The notes: generated by a model not told the origin, from the letters alone. A stretch of 64,000 nucleotides of DNA from Acanthochlamys bracteata (GCA_019914995.1 CM034127.1:11594001-11658000), one strand, 5' to 3'; counted from the first letter of the stretch, positions 48,766-62,035 are shown. Made by a program: numbers and translations.

Positions 48766-50448
48766 GTAATCAGAGCGAGGCCAACCCGAAGAATCAACAG
48801 AAGTTAAATGCCAAACTCATGGCTAATTAAACTACGAACCATGTTTGCATCATTGCATGTTTCACTATAATCATTTGAAGCACATGAATACCATTATGCC
48901 TTTATTAATCATAGTAACTACCTATAAACAAACATAATAATTGTACTACACACTACTCTTCTTTAAGTACTCTTCGGTAGTGACTGCTTACTTTAATTCA
49001 TTAGTTTATGAAAAGCTTGCGATTGCATAGGAGAGACATTTGGTAAGTATGTTTTCAACGGTTGCCTCCGAGAACTGAAGCCAAGTTATTAGAGTTCTTG
49101 TCGTCAATCTCAGGAAGAGGGATGCTGTCATACGGCGTTCAAATTTTGAAGCAACGGCATGCCCTCCGACCAAGGCCGTACCTGCACCAATATTGCTTCC
49201 TTCTATGAGTTACCAAATTTAAATGGCATGGAATTTTGGACCCATTGTGCTTCTGGATATCTTAAATTATTAGGTTCGATAATTTTTAATCTACTCTGTC
49301 TACAGTTAGCTAAGCAGTTAGTTAGATAACATACACCAACTGTATTTTTGATTAATTGTGAGCAAAATCAGATCACTATAGACAGGAGAACATTAGGAAA
49401 TTTTATAGAACTGTTAATCATATGAAGGGCAGCTGCTAAACTAAGTCAAAATCCTTTATCCAAAAAATAAACAAACCTAATAACAGCGACATATACCAAC
49501 TGAAGTTGAACTATTAACTTAGAGTGCAAATCATCATGGATAAGATTAATCTACACGCTATGTATATATGATTTGGTACACTAAAATTTTATCCGCTTGG
49601 AAGAAAAACTTTAATGCATGAATAACTATTGTTGTCAACATCATTAAGACGTACTCGAGCATTATTAGTATTACCAACGTTGTCTCTCTTTAACCAACAA
49701 CATTGCCTAACTTCATTAACTAATTCATATTTCCTACGTCTCATAAAATATACGCGAACCATAAAATACTTTTGTTAGAAAAGATAGCAGAGCCGTCAGA
49801 TCTTATCGAACTTAAATCGTTAATTGTATCTAAATTCAACATAAATCGTGACGTGCCAGGACTAGAATTGCTGAATTTTATGACACACACTAAATAAACT
49901 AGTAATTAATTATGCACTAAACTTCTGCTTCCAAATGTGTGAATTTTCTCTAATGATATAGGTGTCTGTAACATATTAAAAAAATTTTAAAAAATTTGGG
50001 AACGCAATGTGAAATGCACTGTTAAATTAGTGCTAACTCAGCATTGCAACTGTGGTTAACTCTTTCTATGGTCCTAAGAAAACAAACATCACATGAACCC
50101 GAACTCAAAAGAAGCCGGTCCTGATTTTGTGGACCAGGAAAACCACGTGCAGCGGGAGATACGGCGGCGCATTTCGTACGTTTCACGGTCCACCATTAGA
50201 CCAAATCAATCGAACGTCACTCAGTCGAAGTCAATTAAAACTTTTCTCTTTTTTCTCGTGCCGCGTTCTTCCCAAATTCCTCTTCTCACCAAAAGTATTC
50301 AAAATTAAACAACCATAACTTTGATTCCCAAATTCCATCAATTTTTACAGGAATCATCAAATGAAATTAAAAAAAAAATAAAACAAAGATTATTTTAGTT
50401 CTACTTCCACTTTTCCTACATAATCACCCTACTCGGTGATTGATAATT

Positions 50449-52656
50449 TCATTTTGCTGATGATGACCTGTGAGGTTTCCACTTTGGCAAACCAGAGGTG
50501 AAATGGCTTGACACAACGTTGTTATCTAGCAAATCGATGATCGGAGGGAAGCTAACGCACCTTGGAACTTTGTACTGGTTGATCGATGCACCGCGCGATA
50601 TCGCGTAATCCATCAACTCTTCAAACGTTCCTTGTTTAACTATCCTAATCTCCAGTGGCCCGATCGATCCGTCTGCAACACGACTCTGCCTGTAAACCGT
50701 GTTCAAACATTCTTCAATTTGCAAGCAACACTTCTCGATCACCTCTGCCGGAGGTGGCTGTTGTTCTCCATTCCTTGAGAGAAGTTCCCAGTAGATCACG
50801 TAGTGGCCTGGGATTGTTTTAGTGCATGCCATGCTGGTGTACTCTACAACAGCAGTGTTGTATGGTTTGAGTAGTTCTGAAGCCTTCCCTACCGCTGCTT
50901 GTAGTTCTGCTTCATCAGTTTTATCGGACTCGATACTTAGTAAGACGTTCTTACGCCGCACGAAACGAAACTGCGGCGCCGCATTGTGGAATCCGGTCAC
51001 CTGAAGAACATCTCCAACTTTGTAACGGTACAGACCAGCGTATGTTGTGATCACTAGCTCGTACTGCTTGCTGACTTCTACGTCGGCTAGCTCGACGAGT
51101 TCTTTCTCATCAGGTGTTGAAATTCCCGTTGGGTCGTGGGGGATGAACTCGAAGTAACCCATGTTGGGCATGATTGTGTAGGAAACTTCAGAAGGTTTCG
51201 ACATCGGACGAAGGTTGAGTCCGAAGTAACACTCCGACGAAGCGTACATGGTGCACGCCATCGGTAAGCCGCCGCTGTAGTGTTGGAGTGTTGGTATGTA
51301 CTGCGCCATTGCTCCGGTAACAATAACGTCCAAGTATTTTGTGTTTGGCCAAATCCTTGTTATTATCCCCTCCCATTCGTTCTTCGAGCACTCCGATTTT
51401 ATAAACTCGGCGAGCTCTTTGTTTGGTTTCAGCAACTCTTCAACAGATACACGAATCGAAGAATCAGTAACAGCAGGATTGAGTTTGCCGGAAGAGATAT
51501 CGTCAGCAAGCTGGCGCCAGTGAAGCTGAAGAAAGTGAATAGCACGGAGAAGACCAGAAGCGAAGACGGCGCCGACACGAAGGACTTCATGGCGATGGAG
51601 CAGACCACAGAGCATCTGGGAATACATGCTCTGAAACGCATCGGCGCAAAGGATGGCGGCTGTGGGGCTTGTGTAGACGTTGTATGGATCGAAAGGTCGT
51701 GAGCGAAACTGCTCACTCTTGTAGTAGCTCGTCAGCACCGGCCTTGCCGTAAGTCCTCCGGCTGTCTTCGTCTCTGACTTCACGAAGAGGAAATAAAGAC
51801 CTTTGCCTTTGTCTAACCCCGGCACATACCTGTTAATTGTTGCACATAAATACACGCGCTAGTTTCTTGAAATTTTCTGAAATATGTGATGATTCATTTT
51901 AGCGAGCCATACTCACAGGTTCATGACAGGCATGAGAAGGCTGTACAGCAGTTGCCGGCGATCGAGTTCTTCTGCAATCGTCGGCATTAATTTTCTTTCT
52001 CCGGCAGATGTCCCCGAGCTGAAAAATAAAAGAAAAAAATGATATTAGAAATTTTCCAAATAAAAAACTGAAGGTCAACGATTGGATCAATCATTCAGCA
52101 GAATTCCCAATCGAAACCTTTCTAAAGTAAAACTCTACAACTTGGGGGCGTGTTGATTAATCAAGAATGAAACACAACTAAAATATCATTGTTGTTAAGC
52201 TGGCAACAGCTAGCTGGCGAATTGTTAAAGGAAGAAATCATCAGTTGATAAAGTAGATATGACATTCTACTCTGCTCCTGACTCCTCCTGAGTCAATAGC
52301 CACAAAACCTACACCAAAAAAAGATAATTAAATTACCTAGTGAGGAATTCAGAGATAGGCTGAGCAGAGAGAATCGGCGACCGATCACCGTCGGCGATAC
52401 GTTGAATCTCCGGCTTCAAATCTTCGTAAGTAACAACAGGTACTTTAGATTTGAACGTTTTGCGGTCAGTCTCGCCGTTAAGTCCGTAACGCCGTAAATA
52501 CTCTGTCTGACCGTTCCTTCCGAGAATCTCTGTTAACAATCTTTTCTGCACGGCATCAACAGTTGCCGTCATCTCATCGATGAATCTCAGCTTCTCCGCA
52601 TCCTTCTCGCACGCCGCTGGACCTAGTCTTGTTTCCGCAATCGCCTCCGATCCCAT
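50449..52656 (-). CDS. GH3: GH3 auxin-amido synthetase (group II)
   Basis: Three exons in phase: 52337-52656, 51917-52018, 50449-51829; 600 residues, the usual GH3 length. The enzyme adenylates indole-3-acetic acid with ATP and joins it to amino acids such as Asp, lowering free auxin; it is cytosolic. The three ANL-superfamily ATP/AMP motifs are present: SSGTSAGE at 107-114 (formed across intron 1), YASSE at 336-340 and YRYKVGD at 408-414. The N terminus [10 protein letters not shown] and the C terminus ending in PKWKPHRSS fit the IAA-conjugating group (GH3.1-GH3.6 type) rather than the jasmonate group. The short middle exon and the position of both introns match that group. The upstream DNA holds auxin-response elements, so it is probably auxin-induced, giving feedback control. 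Confidence 0.97.
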
Positions 52657-52786
52657 AACTACTTAAATCACTAAAATTTGAAACTTGAATACACCGGAAG
52701 TAAGAAAGAAAGATTGGTAGCAGTAGTACTTGGAATAATAGTGAGGAAATGGGATGGTGAATAAAGGGAAGGGGAGCAAGGGGGGG

Positions 52787-52794
52787 TTTATATA
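52787..52794 (-). promoter_or_regulatory. TATA box of GH3 gene
   Basis: TATATAAA on the minus strand, 131 bp upstream of the ATG, next to a C-rich run. Confidence 0.75.
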
Positions 52795-52856
52795 GGGAAA
52801 GAAGAAGCCATGCAAACTTTTAGAGCGCACGGGCGGGGAGATGTGGAAGAGTCTGG

Positions 52857-52871
52857 TGTCTCGCGTGTCGG
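52857..52871. promoter_or_regulatory. Paired auxin-response elements upstream of GH3
   Basis: TGTCTC at 52857-52862 and TGTCGG at 52866-52871, a direct repeat with three bases between. TGTCTC is the classic AuxRE and TGTCGG the higher-affinity ARF site. They lie about 65 bp upstream of the TATA box, reading away from the gene. Confidence 0.65.
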
Positions 52872-52899
52872 GGAAGACAGATATGTGGGCCTTAATGAG

Positions 52900-52907
52900 T
52901 GACGTCA
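52900..52907. promoter_or_regulatory. bZIP palindrome TGACGTCA upstream of GH3
   Basis: Perfect TGACGTCA palindrome, a TGA/bZIP binding site, 28 bp beyond the second AuxRE. AuxRE plus bZIP couplings are known from GH3 promoters. Confidence 0.65.
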
Positions 52908-55596
52908 TGGTCGGAGTTACACCGGCATGGGACCCAGTTGCCGACCACGTAGGAATCTGCTAGGTACTTTGACCAGTACGGTCCTGCACTGTCGTAATGG
53001 AATGGAACGTGAGGTCCAGGATAAGGATAAAATAATACCAAGGGGTAGTTTATATGGTAGTTGTTAGTATATCAATGGGGCTTCCCTAATCCAGACCGTT
53101 TCACCGAGAGCGTTTTTTCTAACTCTTTTTTTTTTTTTTTCATATTTTTAAATAATTTTATAATAATTTATAATTTATATTATTATTATTATTATTATTT
53201 AAAATATAGAATATTATTTAAAATTATTATTATTTTATAAAATATAATTATTATTATATTTAATGTTTTAATACAATAATATTTTTATAATATTTTAAAA
53301 ATAATCTTTTTCATGAAAACTTAAAACTGTTTTGTTTCTAATAGTTGGAGTATTTTGAAGTTGTTTCCTTTGCTGAAACAAAGATTGAAACTGACAATGG
53401 AATTAATAGGGGTTTTCCTTGTACTACTAAACGATCAATACATTTAAATTCTAGTTGTACTCATGTTATAGACAACATATTTATTTTATTTTCAAGAATA
53501 AATAGTAGACCAAAAATCCTTCAAATGAAGGAAATAGACGTGGTATTGGCTCCTTGTTATTGTTGACTAAAACATTATTCGCGTAAGATGTGGACGCCTG
53601 AAGAAGACGAGAACTCACCACAAGTAGAAACTATATGATAAAGCATTTTCGTATCCAAAACCAAAATAGAGTCGTCTCAGAAAACTTAATTTGGCACCGC
53701 CGAGATTGGTTTTCCACAATCCAATACGGCAATGCACATAGAACTTATGGAATTGTAGTTGGTTTTGCTTCTAAATCAGACGGCATCACCTAGCATCAAC
53801 GTCACCGTCTAAATCCATCTAACTAAAACATATCATGTCATAATAGTCACAGACGAACCACGACTAATAAAACTTTAAAAGAATGTAATTAGAAGATACT
53901 TAGAATTACTTTTAAATATAGCTTTTTTTAAACGAAAATAATTTTATTCTATTTCAAAAAATAAATTTAATTATTTACTTAAAAAAAATAATAAATAATT
54001 ATAAAATTTTATAACGTAGATTTTCTATAATTTTAAAACTTTTAAATTAATTATATAAAATACTATAAAAAAATGTAAAACGAAATAGAGTTGTTGGAAT
54101 AGAGGCCTCTTAGTGATCGTTTGGGGTTACAGTTAATATGCTTATAGGTTTCTAGTTAACTTTTTATTTTTCAAAAATTCTTTTATGACGTTCTAAAAAA
54201 TTTTCAATAAATATTTAAAAATTATATAAATTGCACCTCATTAAAGTTTTTTATATATAATTTTGTTATTTTAAGTTAAGAATTATTTTTAAAAGATTCT
54301 GAAAAACTCTGTTTTAAAAAATATTTTACTTTAAGTAATTCCAAATTAACACGGAAGGCAACATATTAAAAGGACAAGCAATGTGATGTAAACCAAAATT
54401 AATCATAGTTCAACGTATTTACTTAATGCCTATATCTTTTCTATATATATAAGAGGTATATATATATTGTCATTTTAGGTATATATTGGTTCATATAAGG
54501 TACAATAAAGCTCAACATTTAATCTATATTATTAAATATGAAAAATTATGAGTCGTGAACACGTCGATCAGCTTTATATGAATGGATCTCCATTTATTCT
54601 TGTTATCAAAATGATAAAAAAAAAATTACTAAAATTTTAATTTTTTATGTTATTTTGATCAAGAGATCAGATGGAAATCGATTTGTAATTCGATTAAGTT
54701 AAAATTTTATCAGCGTCTTACCAACTCATTACTTTTTATATATAATAATAGAGATTAAATTTTAAACTTTTTATATATTTTATATAGAACAATGTGTATC
54801 CAAGATAACAATATGCATATATGTACTTTTATATATATATTGGTTTTTGTAAAAATGATAGCTTGTCAATATACTATGCTTCAATTACTAAAAAAGAGTT
54901 GGAAAAATATGGGCTATACGACCCTAGCTAGAGCCTAGTTAACTTGCCAAAATTTTGTGCCTTTCGTTGCTTGTAGGTCATTGCATTGTGGTTGTGGTTC
55001 ATAGAATTATAGGTTAGTCAATGAATGAAAACTTGTAAATATGAAATTATCTACGCACTTGCATTGAAATTTTAGTTTTGAAAAGTAATCTAATGTCTCA
55101 AAATTCAAAGATATTTAGTATATATTTCTCTGAGTTTTGAGTTAGCAAATTTTAAAAGGTTGACTTTTAGTTTCTTCCATATATGGTTCAACTTTGGCGA
55201 GCCATTAACTTGATTGCGTCAAAGTAACCTAAGAGTGAGAGCACACGGTTACTACTTGTAATTTTAGTGATAATTAAATGTTCTTCAAGTTCTATGTACT
55301 CAAATTGTGTATATGTCTAACCAATTAATTAATAAAACGTTGAATATCCTTAAAGAATATCGATATGATTAGTGCTTATTTGGCATCGTTTATAAATTTC
55401 TTTATTTTAAATTTTTTCAATAAATTTTTAAAAATATTTTACAATTTTTTAAAAAAATTTAAAAAGTATAAAAACTTTCTATATTGTGAATTATTATTAT
55501 TATTATGTATTTTTATTATTTTTTGAAATATTTAAAATATTTTTCAAAAACATTTTAAATATTTCTTAAAAAGTATATTCATTTATGGTATTTAGA

Positions 55597-56099
55597 TAGG
55601 GGTGGCAATATAGATTAATGGGTCGGTTCTGGATCGACCCATATAATAACTGGATCAAAATTATTCAACTCTATCCGATCCATTTATTTATATGGGTCAA
55701 AATTGTCCATCTTAACCCAACCTATTTATAATCGGATCAAACTTAGATCGACTCATTTAATAATTAAATTATTAAATAAAACATTATAAAAATTAATTTT
55801 TTAATAATATATATATTATTAATTATAATATATTTAAAAAGAAAATTATTAACTTTGACAAAGTTTATAAATTAAATAAAAATTAGTTAAAATTAAGATA
55901 AATTAAAAAATATATATACAAATTAAATTCAAAATTTTTGTTTTTTTTAATTATTAAGTAATATATACTATATAAATAGTTACGGGTTAAACGGGTCAAT
56001 TTCGGATCAACTCGAATCCGATTCGAATCCGTTCAAATTTTTCGGGTCGATTTCGGATCGAATTTTTGAGTCGGGTCGGATCGAAATTTGTCACCCCTA
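55597..56099. mobile_element. hAT-type MITE with perfect 8-bp target duplication
   Basis: 503 bp. Terminal inverted repeats are TAGGGGTGGCAA (left) and TAGGGGTGACAA (right, inverted), 11 of 12 matching. The 8-bp TATTTAGA lies immediately outside both ends (55589-55596 and 56100-56107), the target-site size of hAT elements. Subterminal GGGTCGG/CGGATCGA-type motifs recur at both ends; the middle is AT-rich. It has no transposase frame, so it is non-autonomous. Confidence 0.9.
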
Positions 56100-56190
56100 T
56101 ATTTAGATTGATCAATCATATATAAAACTTTATTATAATCAAAATTAATTATTGTTCCGAGTCATTATCTTTGTCATAAAAAAATCTAAA

Positions 56191-56221
56191 ACGCCTATAT
56201 ATATATATATATATATATATA
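56191..56221. repeat. (TA)n microsatellite
   Basis: Uninterrupted TA run about 90 bp past the hAT-type element. Confidence 0.9.
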
Positions 56222-58612
56222 TTCTTGTATTAATTCTGAAAATATATAGATTAATTCTAACTATAACAACCAGTCATTCATAAAAAGCAACAAGAGATTC
56301 CACCTAGCTAGAGAGTAATTAGTTGAATATGTAACATCAGTCTATGAAAGATGTAAAACAAATGGAATAATAACCGAATATTGATTAACCAAAAAAAATA
56401 AAAAGAAAGCAAAGTAAAAACCATGGTTGCTATCTCTGAGAAGGTTAATTAATTAATTTAATTATAAGAACTAAACCCTTAATTTTAGTGCTAATGAGGA
56501 AAGACCGACCTAACATGACTACAAGTTGGGAAACATTAGAAACATCAACAAAGTTATAATAATTAACTTTCATTTTCATGTAGAATTAGTCTTAAAATTT
56601 TGATTCTCAAATTAATGTATTATCTATTAACGCTCTAGAAGGAAATTCGTGCGCTATATTTAGTTAAAAGTTTTGGTCAAATTTAGAAAAAGGCTCTCAC
56701 TCACAATTTGATCAATCACTATCGTGAAAAGAACTTAATAGGATCATATTGATTTGGTTTTTTTTTTCACTTTCTCTGGAACAATTTGACGTGTTCGGTA
56801 ACTTTAGAAGATTTTTGCGACCTGCATACATATTGTCACACTAAAATTTGGCAAAATTTGGGTCTAAACTTTTCACCAGCACTGAAATTATTATAGAATT
56901 GAAATTGTAAAGACTTTTAATCAAAATTGAGAATTACAGATTAAAATTCTTTAGATATTTTTGGTTGAACTCTCCACTACTAAACTCAGCTAGATATTTC
57001 ATTGATTGATATGACCAACTTTTCTTTAGCATCCCAAAATTTGAAGCTAGCTTGTTCAAATAAGATCAAATTCGTTTATAGAAAAGCATGTCTCCCAGTT
57101 ATCTAACACTAAACTTAGACGACAAATAAAGTTTTGTTTCTTCCAAAAATTTTAGAAAATTTTTGAGTTTCATTTGTTCAAGTTTCTGGTCTGATAATGT
57201 TCCACTTAATCAAGCGATGTACGTACACGACTTTGAAATTTGCGGCATTTTCTTCTCGAGACCAAACAGTTTTCATGGAAAAAGTTTCCTCCACGTTGGA
57301 TAATCATACAAATTAAATTATACGATGTTACTGTTTTATAAGACATATATTCTTAACTTATTTATAGTAAGTAAAAAGAAAAATCGAGAGAGAGTGAGAT
57401 TTTTTGTTAGATTGCAACCTTTGGATTCTCAAATCCTCGAGCTAATATACAGACGTTTCAATTAGAAAACAAATATATAAAGAAAAATATAGAGCAGCGT
57501 GAGTTGCTGAGCTAGTTAAGCAACTTGGAAACCTAAAGCTTATATATAATATCAAACTGTTCTTGATTAATATTGGTTAAACAACATTAAAAAAAACTAA
57601 TTTAATATAGATTCCACCTAACGGGTAGATGAAATATTTAGCTTAATAATAGATGTTTTGATTAATATCTAATTTATATCATCCTATCCATATGGTAGCC
57701 TTAAGTATCGGCAACGTTCTTACAAAAAATTAAAATTTTAGTTTGTTTCCTTTTTTTTTCTTCTAAATAACAATTATGGCCGGCCATGGTTCAATTTGAT
57801 GCAACCTGGTTTCCTATTTCATTTCTTTCCCAACAAAATTTCAATAATATTTTATTTTTTAAAAATAAAAATAAAATGCATATTATATAATTTTTATAAA
57901 AAAACTTTTGTTCTTAATAAATCACAAAATAAATTTCTTTTAAAAATAATTCTTATTTTAAATGACCTCAAAATGAGCTACTTAACCAAATAATAGTGAA
58001 ATAAGATAAGGTACTCTAGACATAGCTCAATATCGTGGTACTTCTCGTTGTAAGTGGAATCAGAGAGAGTGCTTATAAAATAAATTTTTGAAAATAAAAA
58101 ATATTTTTATTTTATTTCGATAAATAAGAAAAAATAAAAAATAAGTAATAACAAAACTTTGCTACAAAAATTATTTCTATATTTTATAAAATTTTAAATA
58201 AATGCTATAAAAAAATATTATCAAAAATTTATTAAAAATATTAAAAACAGCCCCCCTCGTCTCTATTATTTTTTTTATAATAATTGAGAGTAATTATAAT
58301 GTATGGGGATTTATTTGATGCTTATACTACTACTCTCAAATTTTGTGGATTTTTATAAATCTTAGATTTTTTCGCCACAATTATGAAAATTTATATTGAT
58401 GCTTGATCTCTAATTTATCAAAACAAAAACAGAATTTAATGGGCTAGCCCAATTTAGGAGGAAAAGGCTAGGATGGACTTATCGGCCCATTTACTCTGAA
58501 CCAGAACAAAAGCGCGGGAAAATTTCATTGAGATAATACTTTACAAACTCCCCATCGCAAAACTCAATTACTCTCTCTAGCTCTCTAAAAATTTCTCGAA
58601 TGTTATTTTGAA

Positions 58613-58710
58613 ATGAAGAATGGAGCTAAAGATGTTGATGGAAAGGAGTCAAGTAATCATCCTCGGAGCTGTGCCCGCAACATGTTTGATGAATTGACCA
58701 GTAATCGGTT
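58613..58710 (+). other. Possible first exon, unassigned
   Basis: An ATG frame reading MKNGAKDVDGKESSNHPRS and on to FDELTSNR, ending at a possible GGTTAAT donor. It lies upstream of the cyclin-like pseudogene and after a CT-rich leader-like stretch, so it may be the old first exon of that gene. The peptide matches no cyclin N terminus that I know; treat as tentative. Confidence 0.25.
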
Positions 58711-59780
58711 AATTTTTATTTCTTTTAGTTCTTATGTTTTTGGAGAGATTTGGGTTGTTTGTAGTCTGTTTATATGGTTCTTTTTAGTCGTTAGTTAGTT
58801 TGTAACAGTTAGCTAATAGGCTTTTTAACTCATAAAGATTCGATTTTAGCCCATTTTTATTCACGATTTTCTTTCTTGTCTCCGTTCTCTAGAACGCTGA
58901 TGATCTAACGGAGATTGAATAGTATCATCTCATTGGTTTATTCTTTTTCCTCTTGTCCTACTCTTCTAGTTGAACAATTTTTTGTTTTCATCTTTCTTCA
59001 CTCTGTGTTAGTAGTTCTCTGATTCGAATCAATATGTGTCAGGTTTACTTCTTCGATCTTCGACATCATCATTTTCATGCACTGTTATTGTTTTTATGTC
59101 TTTGATTGTTGAAAAGTTGGACTTCTTTATGTTTCACTCTTGTATTTTACAAAGCTTGTGTTGTTCAGTTCATCCATTCTTATGTATCCTGGAAAGCATC
59201 GTGCTGTCTTTATCAGTTTTCAGTAGAAGAGTTGATCAATAAAGCTTGCAATACTTGATATAGAATGAGTTTGATTACAGAATTTGCAATTTGTTCTTCT
59301 AGATGTTTTTGTATTTGAAAACACGTTATAAATCACCAAATCAGATTTGGAGTTGTTTTTGTCTTGCTGAAAAAAAAACAAGGAAACCATGAATTGATAT
59401 GAGGATGTGTGTGCGAAAAATTATAAATCATGCGATATCCGAAGCATGCCTTAAGTTCTCAAAGAATGTCGCAATTTATGGAAAGCAAATTTCCTAACAA
59501 TATTTGTTTTGATGGAGATAATTGGTTACCGAAGCATTGCTGCAAACAGAACGTTGTGCAAGTTATAGCAGTAGGCTTAGTCAAGTCTCCTAGTTTTGCT
59601 TTTAGTACATTAGAAAATGACACTCTTTCTGTAAAAATGGGTCTCATGATGTACTTTTCATGGCTTTCCTAACTGTGTGAAGTCAAGAAATTCTTAGGCT
59701 TTCTTTCTTCACGATCATGGTTTGAAGTAGTATGAACATATGGTCTTAATTTAATATCTCATTATCGACCTCTAATCTCA

Positions 59781-61168
59781 GGGATGTCGGAGGGAATGGG
59801 ATGGAACCAGGAGCGTGCATACTGTTACAGAAACAGATAGAAAGGAAATTGTAGATTGGCTGGTTTTAGTGGCAAAGAAATATGGATTTGTTCAAGAAAC
59901 TCTCTATCTTGCAGTCTATCGTAGACCGATACTTGTCCTCTAATGAACTCGATATTGAGTACCTGCTTCTTCTTGGAGTGTCTAGCATGCTCATTGCCTC
60001 GTATGTTTTCTATTGTTAACAATGAGCATAAAGCAGTTCTAGTGATTCATATGCACACCAACGAAATTTCCATCTGCCTCAATCGCAGGAAGTTTGAAGA
60101 GGCTCGTTCCCTTCCAGCAGCAGAGTGCTCTGCATTGACATGTTACTATTACACTACACAAGAGGTGATTATTTTGTGCTCATAAAGTTCCTTTTGCAGG
60201 ATAATGTTTTGTCACAAACGGTAATTGTTGCATGGTTATTTGCATAGGTTTTCAGGATGGAACTCGAGATTCTAACAACTCTAAACTTTGTGATACTAGT
60301 TCCTACAGTAAATGATTTCCTCAGGTTTGAAGCATCTTTCACATAAGTGTTCTTTGTTATTGCATTCTGTGAGATATTAATAGACGACCATACAAACCCT
60401 TAGTCACATAACTAACATTCTATTCTTATCAATAGTTATGTTTTGGACATTTCCATAGATATAACCAAAAATCTTGTCTCTCTTTTCAGAAAGTTTACAC
60501 GCTTTAGCCATTTGGATGGAGTTGTAAGTTATGCAAAACAATTGTCTGCTTGAATCATCTTTTGCTAGTGCAATCTTGCTAACGACCTATAGAACTTTCT
60601 GCAGTATGCACAGCTAAAAGTTGAGGCCTTGGTGAATTACCTTGGTGAAATTAGTTTGCTAGATTATGGATGTGTAGAATTTACACCCTATGTGATTGCT
60701 GCATCTGCTGTCTTTGTTGCCAGATTCACCATTGATCCAACGATCCATCCCTGGGCGAGCTTTTCTTTTCTTCTTCTTCTTCTTGACTCACCATTTATTG
60801 CCTGTTGTAGTCTTTGATTATCTTTGTTTCTGAGCAGAGCTCCACGCTACAGCAGGAAACAGGCTTCAGTGTGTCTAAACTGAAGGATTGCATAAATGTT
60901 CTAAACGAACTGCAGTGGAGTATGCAAGGATTGCCATATTATGCTAGCTTTGATAAATATAACCAAAACCAGGTAAGCCGCCCTCTGTTTCAGCAAGTGC
61001 TCGTCAACATCAACATGGAGGTATTATTTTTCAAAATTTAATGTACTGTTCATCTGTCTAAAACTTTACACGATCACTGGCACAGTACAAGTGCGCATCA
61101 TCACTTCGACCTCCCTCGCAAATTCCTCTGATATACTTTGAGGACCCAGTAAGCATGCTGCTGCCATG
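59781..61168 (+). pseudogene. A-type-cyclin-like pseudogene with introns
   Basis: Exon-like blocks in cyclin order. 59781-60003 has EIVDWLVLVAKKYGF, ETLYLAVY, then DRYLSSNELDIEYLLLLG and VSSMLIAS. Near 60090-60160 is KFEE...YYYTTQE, at 60248-60325 VFRMELEILTTLNF and PTVNDFLR, and at 60490-60522 RKFTRFSHLDGV. At 60605-60750 are ALVNYLGEISLLDYG and PYVIAASAVFVARFTIDP. At 60840-60972 is TGFSVSKLKDCINVLNELQ, and from 61085 YKCASSLRPP and IPLIYFEDP to TGA 61168. Together these are both cyclin box folds, nearest to A-type (perhaps A3) by memory. About two bases are missing between LYLAVY and VDRYLS near 59915, and the join from MLIAS to KFEE is out of phase by one base. Introns are kept, so it is a duplicated, not reverse-copied, gene. 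A working but divergent gene with unusual splicing cannot be fully excluded. Confidence 0.65.
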
Positions 61169-62035
61169 AACATTAAAATTTCTTCAGAAGTGCTGCCTCT
61201 TAAATGCTTCTAGCTGCATCCCAAGATTACATTGAAGGATACAAACTTGTAACCGTAATATGGGGAAAATGATCTTGATATTGATTTTAGCAGTAGAGTG
61301 TGAATTGTAATTGACTCTATGGCAAAACATTTATTTGTAACTATTTCTAAAGAACACTTCAATTCAAACGGCTTTAGCCAATAATATCTCTAGTAGAGAT
61401 AAATATATCTTCCAACTATGCCGAATATCATATCTATGCCGTTCATTGTGAACTAAATTTACAGAGTTTTTTCTTTCTGCCGGGCTATTGTCACGGACAT
61501 GTCATTAAATATCAACTGCGCCACTATACTGGAAAATTTCTGCATTCTGGTGCATTATACATGTACTGAAACTTCTATATCAAATCGGTGATTTTTTTTT
61601 TTGCATTTATTGTTATATGGATAAAATTAACGGAATGCGTCTGCCATTTGTTAGCATCACAGAAGACAAATGAATAATCTCCTTCATACAATCAATAATT
61701 CAACGACTTTGTAGTTTGCGACCTTTTTAACCTGCAATTCAACTAAATGATCTCTAGATAAAAAACAAAGAAGAAGTTATGAGCAAAATCTGTTCATAGC
61801 AAAGCTAAAACCTGTTATAGAACTTTAAATCTAACTACTCATTACAGCAACCTCCACAGAATTGTACACCGCAAAACTTAAAAATTACAGTTAGTTCTAC
61901 TTCATCACCTAGTTCTTAAGAACTTAAGAACTGATCAACACTTCAAGACAATCCAAGAAAAGATGGTGGCCTTCTTTAATATATATCATCAAACAATTTG
62001 TTGATTGCTTGAACTACAAAAGAAATTTACTCAAG
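61169..62035. other. Intergenic, converging ends
   Basis: About 0.87 kb with no feature recognised other than the likely 3' UTR of the zinc-finger gene on its right. Confidence 0.5.

Larger units (their letters stand above)
43449..50448. other. Repeat-bearing intergenic region
   Basis: About 7 kb between the NRAMP promoter and the 3' end of the GH3 gene. It holds MITE-like elements at about 46030-46290, 46614-46843 and 48506-48765, long AT-rich tracts (44220-44580) and a short GC-rich island (about 44790-44960) of unknown nature. A purine-rich stretch (45600-45850) has imperfect repeats of CTGTCGGAGACGA type. No gene is recognised. Confidence 0.5.
52910..58612. other. AT-rich intergenic region with transposon remains
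   Basis: About 5.7 kb with no supported gene. It holds a hAT-type MITE (55597-56099) and a TA microsatellite (about 56191-56221). AT-rich MITE-like segments lie near 53930-54090, 54115-54350, 55375-55575 and 58060-58260, of which the last resembles the 260-bp family. Long stretches are over 75 percent A/T by eye. Confidence 0.5.

Noticed and set aside
50093-50318. Two overlapping ORFs just downstream of GH3
   Set aside because: Short, frame-overlapping, with no recognised family and no gene signals.
51280-51702. 140-residue ORF on the + strand
   Set aside because: Antisense to the GH3 catalytic exon.
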